The position numbers and the translations under genes are program-made. Positions 16,064 to 24,680 of a stretch of DNA of 46,356 nt are shown in pieces (within the stretch, counting starts at the first letter, position 1; every line of letters starts with the position of its first letter). The DNA is from an uncultured Bacilli bacterium (GTDB lineage: Bacteria > Bacillota_I > Bacilli_A > RF39 > UBA660), in contig CALVSA010000008.1 of the NCBI GenBank assembly GCA_944358825.1, positions 1 through 46,356 of the forward strand, given 5' to 3'. The notes beneath the pieces are model-generated. The model did not search any database and was not told the DNA's origin. It was given only the letters and a program-made list of their open reading frames with translations.

Positions 16064-17056
16064 ATGACATATACTTATAATAATGTTTATATTAAAGATA
16101 AATATACTATTGGCGGTATGTATGAGAAAGATGGACCAATAGGCAAGTATTTTGATAAGACATATAAAGATGATTTATATATAAATCAAAATTCTTGGGA
16201 AAAGGCAGAGATTCATCTACTAAAAGAAGCAGTTGAGAAATTAATTAAAAAACAAAAGCTTAAAAATAGTGATATTGATTTAATTATTTCTGGGGATTTA
16301 TCTAATCAGCTTGCTACTTCTAATTACGCTATTCGTGATACTAATATTCCATTTTTAGGTGTTTATAATGCTTGTTCTACTATTGCTGAGGCTATTATTA
16401 TTGGGTCGTCTTTTATTGAGAGTAAAAAAATAGAGAATTGTATTGTTGCAACTGCTTCACATAATATGGCTGCAGAAAAACAATTTAGAAATCCAACTGA
16501 ATATGGAACACCAAAACATAAAACAGCTACTTTTACTGCTACTGGTGCAGTTAGTGTGCTGTTGTCAAAAAATAAGACTAATTTAAAAGTAGGGTCTGTA
16601 ACTATTGGTAAAATTTGTGATTTAGGTATAAATGATGTAAATCATATGGGAGCAGCGATGGCTCCTGCTGCTGCAGAGACTATTTATGAGCATTTAACTA
16701 GTTTAGGTAGGGATAGTACTTATTATGATTTAATTGTTACTGGCGATTTAGGTATATATGGTAAAAATATTTTGCTTGAATATTTAAAAACTAAATATAA
16801 TCTAGATATTTCTAATAATTATGATGATTGTGGAACAATGCTTTATGATTTAGATAATCAACCTGTTTTAGCGGGTGGTAGTGGTCCTGTTTGTAGTGCG
16901 CTAGTTAGTTTTGGTTATTTATTAAAACTAATGAATGATAAGAAAATGAAGAGAATCTTAATTGTACCAACCGGTGCTTTGTTTTCACCAACATTATTAT
17001 TTCAAAAAGAAACTATTCCCTCTATTGCGCATGCGATAAGTGTGGAGGTGGTTTGA
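16064..17056 (+). CDS. spoVAD: Stage V sporulation protein AD
   Basis: 330 residues with a thiolase-like fold. Diagnostic segments include YNACSTIAEA, ATASHNMAAEKQFRNPTEYG, NHMGAAMAPAAAETI and VTGDLGIYG. In Bacillus SpoVAD binds dipicolinic acid and is needed for its uptake into the forespore. GGGAGG precedes the ATG. It overlaps the next gene by one base (TGATG). Confidence 0.97.
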   Translation: MTYTYNNVYIKDKYTIGGMYEKDGPIGKYFDKTYKDDLYINQNSWEKAEIHLLKEAVEKLIKKQKLKNSDIDLIISGDLSNQLATSNYAIRDTNIPFLGVYNACSTIAEAIIIGSSFIESKKIENCIVATASHNMAAEKQFRNPTEYGTPKHKTATFTATGAVSVLLSKNKTNLKVGSVTIGKICDLGINDVNHMGAAMAPAAAETIYEHLTSLGRDSTYYDLIVTGDLGIYGKNILLEYLKTKYNLDISNNYDDCGTMLYDLDNQPVLAGGSGPVCSALVSFGYLLKLMNDKKMKRILIVPTGALFSPTLLFQKETIPSIAHAISVEVV

Positions 17057-17406
17057 TGAGTTATGTTTATGCATTTTTATTTTGTGGTTTTGTTTGTTTA
17101 ATTGCTCAATTAATTTTAGATAATACTAAATTAACTCCTGGGCATGTTACATCGTTATTTGTAGTTATTGGAGCTTTTTTAGATGTATTTGGAATATATG
17201 ATAAAATCGTTTTATATGCTGGAGCGGGTGCATTAATTCCTATTACTTCTTTTGGACATTTATTGGTTCATGGAGCGATGGATATGGCTCATGATTTAGG
17301 AGTTTTAGGTCTAGCTTATGGAGTGTTTAATTTAACTAGTGCTGGCATTAGTATTGCAATTATTATGGCTTTTATTTTAGCGCTTATATTCAGACCTAAG
17401 CATTAG
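17056..17406 (+). CDS. spoVAE: Stage V sporulation protein AE (AEb type)
   Basis: 116 residues, hydrophobic, with the SpoVAE pattern LTPGHVTSLFVVIGAFLD and GAGALIPITSFGHLLVHGAMD. It completes the minimal AC-AD-AEb set that is the conserved core of spoVA operons. The ATG at 17056 overlaps the spoVAD stop, and GGAGGTGG lies upstream. spoVAA, AB and AF are not present. Confidence 0.95.
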   Translation: MSYVYAFLFCGFVCLIAQLILDNTKLTPGHVTSLFVVIGAFLDVFGIYDKIVLYAGAGALIPITSFGHLLVHGAMDMAHDLGVLGLAYGVFNLTSAGISIAIIMAFILALIFRPKH

Positions 17407-17485
17407 TAAAATTTATGTAAAAGTAAATGTTATACCCTTGCAAATATTTGAAATATAATATATACTTGAGTTAAGGTGATATTGT

Positions 17486-18034
17486 ATGAAAAATAAAATA
17501 GGACCAGTTTTAATAGTTTTGATTATTGTAGTAGCGGTTGTTGGTAGTACTTATTCTTGGTTTTCTTGGCAAACTAGTGAAGATGAGAAAATAGGAGTTG
17601 ATTTTAGTACTAGTGGTGCTAGTTCTGATTGTATAACTTATTCAACTTCAACTAGTGGGGAAGAGATTTTAATACCTGTATCTGCCAAAGAGAAAGGTTA
17701 TATTACTAATATAGAAATTGCACAGACTTGTAATACTGATTTATATGCTGATTTTGATTTAAATTTAACTAGTTTTCCTACTAACTTAAAAGATCAATCT
17801 TTTAAATATACTTTGGTAGAAAATAATATAGTTGTAGGTGAAGGTGATTTTTCTAATGCTACTCAAGGAGATATTATAAAATTAGCTCAAAATCAACTTA
17901 TTAGTAGTACAACTAGAAATTATACTTTGTATTTATGGATAGATGGTAATTTAAATAATCCTAATACAATGCAAAATCAAGAATATAATTTTAATTTAGT
18001 AGCGAATGTTACTGATGAATTTCCAACTAATTAA
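17486..18034 (+). CDS. Membrane-anchored secreted protein, TasA/camelysin-like architecture
   Basis: 182 residues: a basic start, one hydrophobic helix (about 8-23), then STYSWFSWQTS and a beta-rich extracellular part with two Cys (DCI and TCN). The layout resembles small SipW-dependent exported proteins such as TasA or camelysin, but no SipW peptidase is seen nearby and similarity is only general. GGTGATATT precedes the ATG; a terminator follows. The partial gene at 46135 has a comparable start. Confidence 0.5.
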   Translation: MKNKIGPVLIVLIIVVAVVGSTYSWFSWQTSEDEKIGVDFSTSGASSDCITYSTSTSGEEILIPVSAKEKGYITNIEIAQTCNTDLYADFDLNLTSFPTNLKDQSFKYTLVENNIVVGEGDFSNATQGDIIKLAQNQLISSTTRNYTLYLWIDGNLNNPNTMQNQEYNFNLVANVTDEFPTN

Positions 18035-18057
18035 TAGTAATTTCTTACTATTTTTTT
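18033..18057 (+). terminator. Terminator before the peptide-export locus
   Basis: AATAGTAA / TTACTATT stem with a TTTC loop and T7, overlapping the end of the preceding gene. Confidence 0.8.
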
Positions 18058-18076
18058 ATTAAGTTTGATTTTTTTA

Positions 18077-18115
18077 GAAGTAATCAGCTTTTTTTTTCGA
18101 ATAATTATTATGAGG
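18077..18115 (+). promoter_or_regulatory. Shared 39-bp upstream motif, copy 2
   Basis: 34 of 39 positions identical to 12997-13035. It is followed directly by GGAGG and the start of the peptide exporter. Both copies keep CGAATAA and TATTATGA and differ at single positions. Confidence 0.5.
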
Positions 18116-18127
18116 AGGTAATAATAG

Positions 18128-20215
18128 ATGAGAAAAAAGCTGATTGTCTTACAAGAAAACTTTAAAGATTGTGGTAGTGCATCATTACTTTCTATATTAA
18201 GATATTATGGTGGAAATGCACCACTTAGTAAGATAATTGAGATGACTAATACGACTAAAGAGGGAAGTAGTTTTTATGGAATTAAAGAGGCTGCCTATAA
18301 ATTAGGTTTAAGTGCTAAAGCTTATTATCTTAATAGTTTAGATTATTTTTTAAAATTAAATTCGCCTTCTATTTGTCAAATACAAGTTAATAATATGCTT
18401 CATTTTATTGTCGTTTATAAAAAGTTAGATAATAAGTTTGAGATTATGGATCCTGCTGTTGGTGGAAAATATATGGTAATAGATGAATTTCAAAAGCGAT
18501 GGACAGGCTATATTATGATTTTTGAGCCTTATAGTAAGTTAATTAACTATAAGGAAGAAAAAGTTATTAATAATATTATTTTGCAAATTATATATAAAAA
18601 TAAAAATTTATATTTAGCAGTTTTCTTTATGTCTATTATATATACCATTGCTTCATGTGTTTATAGTTATTATATGAAAGTAACTATTGATAAAGTAATT
18701 AACAGTAGTATTAATAATTTGATAATTATTACTTTGATTTTTGCTGTTGTTGCTATTATTAAAAATATTAGTAATTTTTTTAGAAATTATATTCTTATTT
18801 ATATTAATGAAAAGATGGATTTTTCTCTTTTAAATAAAGTATATAAAAAAATATTATTGCTTCCTTATAGCTATTTTTATAATCATAAAACAGGAGATAT
18901 TATTGCTAGAATAAGTGATCTTAATCATATCAAAAATACAATTAATAAGCTTACTTTGAGTGTTTTATTAGATGGTTTAATTTTACTAGTAGGTTCTATT
19001 ATTTTGTATAATATTAGTTCTCTTTTGTTTAGAATATTGATTATAAATATAGTTTTATATATAATTTTGTTGTTAATTTTTAAACCTTTTTTAAATAAGT
19101 ATACTAAAAGTATACAAGAAAACAATTCAAAGTTGAATAATTTTTTAGTCGAGAGTATTTCTAGTTTTGAAACTGTTAAAGGACTTAGTGTTGAAAATGT
19201 TATGAGTCATAGTTTAGAAAAAATTACTATTAATGATATTAATGTTACTTCAGCTTATGATAAGATAATTATTATAGAAATGTTTATTAAAGATATTATT
19301 TATGCTTTTTGTTTTATATTGATAATGTATATAGGTACTAAAGAAATAATGAGTGGTCGTTTATTGTTATCTGATTTTATTTTATTTAATACTTTAATGG
19401 TTTATTTTTTTGATCCTATTAAAAATGTTATTGATATAAATAAAGATTATCATTATTTTATAAATTCTATTAAAAGGATTAATAGTCTTTTTATAGCTAA
19501 ATCTATTAATTTAAATTCAGATGATAATTTAATAGTAAACGGAAATATTAAAATTAGTAATTTAGTTTTTGGTTTTAATAATAATAAAAATATAATAGAT
19601 GATATTAGTTTAGAAATTTTTAATAATGATAAGGTATTAGTTATAGGACCATCAGGAAGCGGGAAGAGTACTTTTTTAAAATTACTTATCAAATATTATG
19701 AGGTTAAAAGAAGTATGATTTTTATTAATGGAATTGATATTTGTGATTTTTCTTATGCAACTATTAAAAATAATATAAGTTATATTTCTCAAAATGAGAT
19801 TTTATATACAGATACGATTAAAAATAACATAATGTTACAAAGAAATATTGATGAAGATAAATTTTTAGAAATTTGTAAGATATGTAAAGTAGATCAAATA
19901 GTAGAAAACTTGTTTTTAGGTTATGATACTTTATTAGAAGAAAATGCTCATAATTTAAGTGGTGGACAAAGACAGAGGATAATATTAGCTAGAACGCTTA
20001 TAAATGATTCTAAAATATTATTAATTGATGAGGGGTTAAATCAAGTTGATGTTAATTTGGAAAGAAGAATTTTAAAGTCTCTTTTTAAATTAGATAAGAC
20101 AATTATTGTTGTTTCTCATCGAATAGATAATATGGATTTGTATGATAAAGTTATTAAAATTAAAAACGGAAAGTTAGAAGCATATTTGAAAAGAGAGAGA
20201 AATATTTATGAATAA
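18128..20215 (+). CDS. Peptidase-containing ABC exporter (C39 peptidase + TM + ATPase)
   Basis: 695 residues. N-terminal C39 peptidase with QENFKDCGSAS (Q9 oxyanion, C15), H92 in the MLHF segment and D108 in MDP form the expected Cys-His-Asp set. A six-helix transmembrane region (about 160-440) and an ATPase follow, with GPSGSGKS (507-514), LSGGQ (610-614) and Walker B KILLIDEG. Such exporters cleave double-glycine leaders and secrete the peptide. Two matching peptide genes lie just downstream. The gene overlaps the next one by eight bases. Confidence 0.93.
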   Translation: MRKKLIVLQENFKDCGSASLLSILRYYGGNAPLSKIIEMTNTTKEGSSFYGIKEAAYKLGLSAKAYYLNSLDYFLKLNSPSICQIQVNNMLHFIVVYKKLDNKFEIMDPAVGGKYMVIDEFQKRWTGYIMIFEPYSKLINYKEEKVINNIILQIIYKNKNLYLAVFFMSIIYTIASCVYSYYMKVTIDKVINSSINNLIIITLIFAVVAIIKNISNFFRNYILIYINEKMDFSLLNKVYKKILLLPYSYFYNHKTGDIIARISDLNHIKNTINKLTLSVLLDGLILLVGSIILYNISSLLFRILIINIVLYIILLLIFKPFLNKYTKSIQENNSKLNNFLVESISSFETVKGLSVENVMSHSLEKITINDINVTSAYDKIIIIEMFIKDIIYAFCFILIMYIGTKEIMSGRLLLSDFILFNTLMVYFFDPIKNVIDINKDYHYFINSIKRINSLFIAKSINLNSDDNLIVNGNIKISNLVFGFNNNKNIIDDISLEIFNNDKVLVIGPSGSGKSTFLKLLIKYYEVKRSMIFINGIDICDFSYATIKNNISYISQNEILYTDTIKNNIMLQRNIDEDKFLEICKICKVDQIVENLFLGYDTLLEENAHNLSGGQRQRIILARTLINDSKILLIDEGLNQVDVNLERRILKSLFKLDKTIIVVSHRIDNMDLYDKVIKIKNGKLEAYLKRERNIYE

Positions 20216-20654
20216 TAGTATTGAAGCAGAAATTTTTTTAAGAAAAGAAATATCGTTTGTTTATAAGATTGTTTTACTAGTTATGATATTGATTGTATGT
20301 ATGACTTTTATTATTTTAAATATGAATTATCAAACGGTTTTAAATCTTGATGCAATGGTAAAGAGAGTAAATAATATTTATTTAGTTATGATGCAAGTAA
20401 GTGCGGATGATATTAAATATATTATTAATAATAATAAAATTAAGATAGATGATGACGAGTTTTATTATGAGGTTTATAAAATTGATAAGGAATTGTATAT
20501 ATCAGATAATATGAAAAATTATAAGGTTGTTTATTTAAGATTAAATTTAGATAAAAAATATCAAGTTGATAATTTAGCCGTTAGTGTTAAAGTTAATAAG
20601 GAAAATAAAATGATATTTGAATATTTAAAGAATTATATTATGAATGGAGGATGA
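20208..20654 (+). CDS. Small single-pass membrane protein of the peptide-export locus
   Basis: 148 residues: a short cytoplasmic start (SIEAEIFLRKE), one transmembrane helix (about 19-38), then a Lys/Asp-rich beta-type domain. It overlaps the ABC gene by eight bases and precedes the peptide genes by three. Position and topology fit a shortened accessory (membrane-fusion-like) subunit; it is far smaller than a HlyD protein. An immunity role is an alternative. Confidence 0.65.
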   Translation: MNNSIEAEIFLRKEISFVYKIVLLVMILIVCMTFIILNMNYQTVLNLDAMVKRVNNIYLVMMQVSADDIKYIINNNKIKIDDDEFYYEVYKIDKELYISDNMKNYKVVYLRLNLDKKYQVDNLAVSVKVNKENKMIFEYLKNYIMNGG

Positions 20655-20657
20655 TTT

Positions 20658-20822
20658 ATGAATTTAGTGCAAGAAGAAAATATGCATGAAGTTGTTGGTG
20701 GTAGTGCTACTGTATTTGGTTTTGTTTTTGCGGGTATTGCATTAGGTGTTACTTTTGTAATTGGGATAGTTGATGGTTATTTGAATCCTAATTTATGTAA
20801 TATGGAGAGTGATAGTCAATGA
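20658..20822 (+). CDS. Double-glycine leader peptide 1 (bacteriocin-like)
   Basis: 54 residues. The leader MNLVQEENMHEVVGG has the acidic/hydrophobic pattern and GG cleavage site typical of C39 substrates. The predicted mature part (39 residues) starts SATVFGFVFAG, is hydrophobic and Gly-rich, and ends with IVDGYLNPNLCN plus an acidic tail. This resembles small class II bacteriocins. GGAGG lies before the ATG, and the gene overlaps the next peptide gene by four bases. Confidence 0.8.
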   Translation: MNLVQEENMHEVVGGSATVFGFVFAGIALGVTFVIGIVDGYLNPNLCNMESDSQ

Positions 20823-20995
20823 TAAGATTAGATGATAATGATTTAAGAGATATTAGTGGGGGATCGATTAGTGGAACGCTTCTACAGTATGCTACTAAGC
20901 TTTTAACTTCTATTTTTGATATAGGTAGGGTTTTAGGAACTTCTATTAGAAGAATTTATAGTGATGCGATATGTCCGGTGCAAAAAAGCGAGTAA
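20819..20995 (+). CDS. Double-glycine leader peptide 2
   Basis: 58 residues. The leader MIRLDDNDLRDISGG again ends in GG. The mature part (43 residues) is more amphipathic and basic and contains FDIGRVLGTSIRR and one Cys. The ATGA overlap with peptide 1 suggests that the two are made together, as in two-peptide bacteriocins. The FDIGRVLG segment recurs as FDLGRIIG in the next small gene. Confidence 0.78.
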   Translation: MIRLDDNDLRDISGGSISGTLLQYATKLLTSIFDIGRVLGTSIRRIYSDAICPVQKSE

Positions 20996-21123
20996 TAAAT
21001 ATTTTAAAGATAACTTTAAAAATAACAGTGGCAATACTTTTGATTCCTTATTTTAATATTATTTTAAATGTTGCTTTTGATTTAGGCAGAATAATTGGAA
21101 GTATCAGTCAAATGATAAAATAA
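20971..21123 (+). CDS. Small cationic hydrophobic peptide, no GG leader
   Basis: 50 residues, overlapping peptide 2 by 25 bases in another frame. It begins MSGAKKRV, has a hydrophobic middle (about 17-32) and ends with FDLGRIIGSISQMIK, closely matching FDIGRVLGTS in peptide 2. GTGATG lies a few bases before the ATG. It could be an immunity peptide that mimics its toxin, a leaderless third peptide, or a diverged duplicate. A terminator follows at once. Confidence 0.6.
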   Translation: MSGAKKRVINILKITLKITVAILLIPYFNIILNVAFDLGRIIGSISQMIK

Positions 21124-21145
21124 AACAGGCATTTTTATGCCTGTT
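21124..21145. terminator. Bidirectional terminator between the peptide locus and def
   Basis: Perfect 9-bp stem AACAGGCAT / ATGCCTGTT with a T4 loop. It serves the peptide genes on plus and def on minus. Confidence 0.8.
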
Positions 21146-21692
21146 AAATTTCTCTCATTATGTCTGCGTTTTTATATGGATCTTTTGGATCAATGTGATC
21201 GAAGAATAAAATACCATTTAAATGATCTAGTTCATGTTGGAAGACAATAGATAATTCTTCACGAGCACGGTATTTTACTAAATTTCCTTCTTCATCATAT
21301 CCTTCAAAACTAACACGTGCATATCTTGGAACAATTCCTTCAACATCACGGTTAACACTTAAACATCCTTCGCCAGCGCTGGAATAAATTAGCTCTTCGG
21401 AATGCGATATCATTTTCGGATTAATTAAAACGTAATTATGAAATACGTTTTCACTTTCTTCATGGCATACTACAAAAAAGTTTTTATTAAGTCCTACTTG
21501 TGGGGCTGCAAGTCCCATTCCAGGACGTAAATTATATTTAGTGGCATACTTTTCTATTTGACTTAAATGAAGATGTTCTAACATATCTTTAATAAGTTTT
21601 TTTTCTTCTTTAGTTAATGGAAAAGTAACATCAGTATTTTTTTTACGAAGGCGTTTATCTTTTTCATCTAAAATGTCTTTAGTTTTAAGCAT
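21144..21692 (-). CDS. def: Peptide deformylase
   Basis: 182 residues. All three motifs are present: GMGLAAPQVG, EGCLS (the metal-binding Cys) and HELDHLNG (HExxH). It removes the N-formyl group from nascent proteins. Length and spacing fit the type 2 deformylases of Gram-positive bacteria. The ATG at 21692 has AGGTG upstream. Confidence 0.97.
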   Translation of the reverse strand: MLKTKDILDEKDKRLRKKNTDVTFPLTKEEKKLIKDMLEHLHLSQIEKYATKYNLRPGMGLAAPQVGLNKNFFVVCHEESENVFHNYVLINPKMISHSEELIYSSAGEGCLSVNRDVEGIVPRYARVSFEGYDEEGNLVKYRAREELSIVFQHELDHLNGILFFDHIDPKDPYKNADIMREI

Positions 21693-21747
21693 GTTTTCAC
21701 CTCTTTCCCTAATATAATATCACAATAAATGAAAAAAAGAAAGTATT

Positions 21748-22878
21748 TTAGTTTGTAAATCGCATACTTTCGTTTGAAACATTAAATATTAATCCTACTA
21801 ATATCATGTATGATAATAGGGATGATCCTCCATAACTTATAAATGGGAGTGTTATTCCCATAATTGGTAATAATCCGATTGTCATAGAGATGTTTTGGAT
21901 TTGTTGGAATAATAAGACTGCTATTATTCCGCCAATCATGTATTTATCAGTCATATTAGTTGTTTTGGAAACCATGCCAATAAGATTTATATCAAAATAA
22001 ATGATTAATATTATTAAAAATACTGCACCTATTAGTCCAAAACATGAGCTAAATACGGTAAAAATGAAGTCTGTTTGCATTTCTGGAAAATAAATGGGTA
22101 CATTGTTAATACCATGACCGAATAGTCCCGCTGAACCAATTGCAATTAGTGAATTAGATAGTTGCATACCACTACTATTAGACCAATTGAGGATACGATC
22201 CATACGGTAAAAAAAGCTAGTTCCAAATATGTCGATGAATAAATCTTGATTTAAAAAATACAATCCGATAAATGATCCACCTAAAATAATTCCAATTATT
22301 AGGATACTTATAAACCATCTTTTTCTAAATCCTCCAATAAATAGCATTGCAAATGTTATAATTAAATAGATTATAACCGCTCCTGTATCTGGTTCAATAA
22401 AAGTTAGAGCAGATGGTATAAATACTAAGACGAGAATTTTTAGTAAAAATTTAAATTCATCCATGATTGAGGGATTAACATATTTTTCATTAAAATCATT
22501 TATTAGTTTAGCTAGAATAATAATTAGAAATACTTTCATAAACTCGCTTGGTTGAATGGTTCCAACGTAGGGGATTCTAAACCAACATTTTGCGTTGTTT
22601 ACTTCTGTTCCTAAAAATAATACTAAGATGAGCATTATTACTCCAGCGATATAAAAAATCCATGCGTTGTTGTATAAAAATTTATTGCCAATTACCATCA
22701 TGGAATATGCTAATGCAAATCCTAATCCATACCAAAATATTTGTCTTAACCATAGGTTTTGAAATTCACTTCCGAGTAGTTCTCTTGTAGAGAAAATCGA
22801 GACAACACTTATTATTCCAAATAAAATAAGGGGAATTAAAATAGATTTATCGACACTGAATTTTGAGACACTTTTAAT
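21748..22878 (-). CDS. rodA: SEDS-family glycan polymerase (RodA/FtsW/SpoVE), apparent ATT start
   Basis: 376 residues if read from ATT at 22878. SEDS features include the WFRIPYVGTIQPSEFMK segment, PEMQTDFIFT and GITLPFISYGGSS. The first in-frame ATG (22701) would give 317 residues and remove the first two transmembrane helices. The open frame upstream encodes a good SEDS N-terminus (SILIPLILFGIISVVSIFST), contains no ATG, GTG or TTG, and is preceded by GGGGTGAT three bases before the ATT. RodA is more likely than FtsW or SpoVE, but this is not certain. Confidence 0.8.
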   Translation of the reverse strand: MKSVSKFSVDKSILIPLILFGIISVVSIFSTRELLGSEFQNLWLRQIFWYGLGFALAYSMMVIGNKFLYNNAWIFYIAGVIMLILVLFLGTEVNNAKCWFRIPYVGTIQPSEFMKVFLIIILAKLINDFNEKYVNPSIMDEFKFLLKILVLVFIPSALTFIEPDTGAVIIYLIITFAMLFIGGFRKRWFISILIIGIILGGSFIGLYFLNQDLFIDIFGTSFFYRMDRILNWSNSSGMQLSNSLIAIGSAGLFGHGINNVPIYFPEMQTDFIFTVFSSCFGLIGAVFLIILIIYFDINLIGMVSKTTNMTDKYMIGGIIAVLLFQQIQNISMTIGLLPIMGITLPFISYGGSSLLSYMILVGLIFNVSNESMRFTN

Positions 22879-22987
22879 ATTATCACCCCATTTCCTATAT
22901 TATTATTTTACCACAAATTCTAATATTAACAAATAAAATTATATAATTTTTTAAATTATTTCATATATTATATTGGAGAGTGATAAT

Positions 22988-23320
22988 ATGCAAAGAGAAT
23001 TACCAAAGATGTATCAAAATAAAATTGATAAAAATTTTTCTAATGTGCAAAAAGTTTATTCTACTTTATATAGTTCAAAAGAGCAAATAAAAGATGAAAA
23101 GAGTGATGATAGACAAGTAGTTAGTAATAAATATAGTGTAGAGCAAAAAATATATAATATTTTTAAATCTCCTACTTATATATATAAAGCTGATGTAACT
23201 ATTGAAACTGATGATGGACTTTTAAATAAAAGAATTATTGGAAAGAATAGAAACAATTTAATTACTATTGATAATGAATATATACCAATTGATAAAATAA
23301 GAGATATTTATACTAAATAA
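22988..23320 (+). CDS. Hypothetical protein
   Basis: 110 residues from the ATG at 22988 (GGAGAGTGATA upstream). Charged and hydrophilic N-terminal half; the C-terminal half (about 60-110) looks like a small beta domain (KADVTIETDDGLLNKRIIG, then NNLITIDNEYIPIDKI). No membrane segment. I do not recognise the family. It lies between the SEDS gene and trmD. Confidence 0.65.
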   Translation: MQRELPKMYQNKIDKNFSNVQKVYSTLYSSKEQIKDEKSDDRQVVSNKYSVEQKIYNIFKSPTYIYKADVTIETDDGLLNKRIIGKNRNNLITIDNEYIPIDKIRDIYTK

Positions 23321-23382
23321 CTATCTTTTTTTTAAAATTTATTATATAATAATTGTTGAGTTTGAAGATTGTAGGTGAAGTG

Positions 23383-24060
23383 ATGGTTATTGATATTCTG
23401 ACTTTATTTCCGGAAATGTATGATGGCTTTTTAAATTCTTCAATTATTAAAAGAGCTCGTGAAGATAATAAAGTAACTATAAATGTACATAATATTCGTA
23501 CTTATTCGCCATTTAAAAATAAACAGGTTGATGATTATCCTTATGGTGGTGGAGCAGGTATGGTACTTATGTGTGAGCCTATATTTAATGCAATAGAAGC
23601 TTTGAGGAAAGAAGATAGTTATGTTATTATGTTGACTCCAAGTGGAGAAGTTTTTAATCAAAATAAAGCTAGAGAATTGACTAATTGTAAACATTTAATT
23701 TTACTTTGTGGTCATTATGAAGGATTTGATGAGAGAATTAAGAGTATTATAGATTTAGAGTTATCAGTTGGAGATTTTATTTTAACTGGGGGAGAAATTC
23801 CTTCTATGTTAGTTACTGATTGTTTAACTAGATTAATTCCTGGAGTTATTAATAGTGAATCTTTAGAAGATGAATCTTTTAATAATAATCTTCTAGATTA
23901 TCCTAATTATACTAAACCTTATGATTTTCGTGGAATGAAAGTGCCTGATGTATTAATTAGTGGTCATCATGAGAATATTAGAAAATATCGTTTGGATGAA
24001 CAAATTAGAATAACTAAAGAAAAAAGACCAGACTTAATAGGGGGTAATTATGAAAAATAA
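23383..24060 (+). CDS. trmD: tRNA (guanine-37-N1)-methyltransferase TrmD
   Basis: 225 residues. SPOUT trefoil-knot signatures are visible: YGGGAGMVLMCEPI, LLCGHYEGFDER and SVGDFILTGGE. It methylates G37 of tRNAs and prevents frameshifting. I start at ATG 23383 (MVIDILTLFPEMY), the usual N-terminus, with AGGTGAAG just upstream. Its common partners rimM and rplS are not adjacent. Its 3' end overlaps the next gene by 11 bases. Confidence 0.96.
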   Translation: MVIDILTLFPEMYDGFLNSSIIKRAREDNKVTINVHNIRTYSPFKNKQVDDYPYGGGAGMVLMCEPIFNAIEALRKEDSYVIMLTPSGEVFNQNKARELTNCKHLILLCGHYEGFDERIKSIIDLELSVGDFILTGGEIPSMLVTDCLTRLIPGVINSESLEDESFNNNLLDYPNYTKPYDFRGMKVPDVLISGHHENIRKYRLDEQIRITKEKRPDLIGGNYEK

Positions 24061-24520
24061 TTATTACATTCAAAAAGATAATAATACTGAAAATATTATT
24101 TTAGTGGAATTTAATGAAATGGATGGTTATCATATAACTCCTAAAATAAAAAAAGAAGATACTATTGAAGTAAATAAGATTGTCTTTGTTTCAAAGAGTT
24201 TAAGTGAAAAAATAATTAAGAAAAAAATAGAGCATAAAATAGCATATTTGTTAGGTGTTATTGAAGATAATGATAGTAGTGAAGATGGTGTTAAACAAAG
24301 TTTGATGGACGCTGAAAAGTTAAGGCTTATGATAATTAATAATTATAAAAAATATTTAGGTAATACTTATCAAGATTTGACTTTGCAAAAAATGCAGTTG
24401 ATTATAAAAAAGTTAAGATATAAATTGTATCTTATGCATAATAAAGTTGATTATTTGGCATATCAAGATAATTATAATTATCAAAATTATGAAGAAGAGA
24501 AAAAGGGGAGAGGAAGATAA
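24050..24520 (+). CDS. Hypothetical protein coupled to trmD
   Basis: 156 residues starting inside the end of trmD. A short beta-type N-terminus (ENIILVEFNEMDGYHI) is followed by a largely helical, Lys-rich part (about 60-135) that may form a coiled coil. The tail is rich in Tyr, Asn and Glu. The family is unrecognised. It is co-transcribed with trmD and the small acidic gene that follows at the next base. Confidence 0.65.
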   Translation: MKNNYYIQKDNNTENIILVEFNEMDGYHITPKIKKEDTIEVNKIVFVSKSLSEKIIKKKIEHKIAYLLGVIEDNDSSEDGVKQSLMDAEKLRLMIINNYKKYLGNTYQDLTLQKMQLIIKKLRYKLYLMHNKVDYLAYQDNYNYQNYEEEKKGRGR

Positions 24521-24655
24521 ATGGAAAAAAGGGTTTTTGATATAGAAGAAGAATTAGATAGTAGTATATTTGATCATTTTAAAGAATTGTTTGAAACTGA
24601 TAATAAAGATGAGAATGATAGAGAAAATGATAAAGTTTCAGATAGTGATATCTAG
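24521..24655 (+). CDS. Small acidic hypothetical protein
   Basis: 44 residues (MEKRVFDIEEELDSSIFDHF...), strongly acidic, ending DSDI. A strong GGGGAGAGGAAG lies just before the ATG, and the gene abuts the upstream stop, which supports a real gene. No recognisable domain. Confidence 0.6.
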   Translation: MEKRVFDIEEELDSSIFDHFKELFETDNKDENDRENDKVSDSDI

Positions 24656-24680
24656 AAGCTTTTTTAGTTTAAAAATAATG

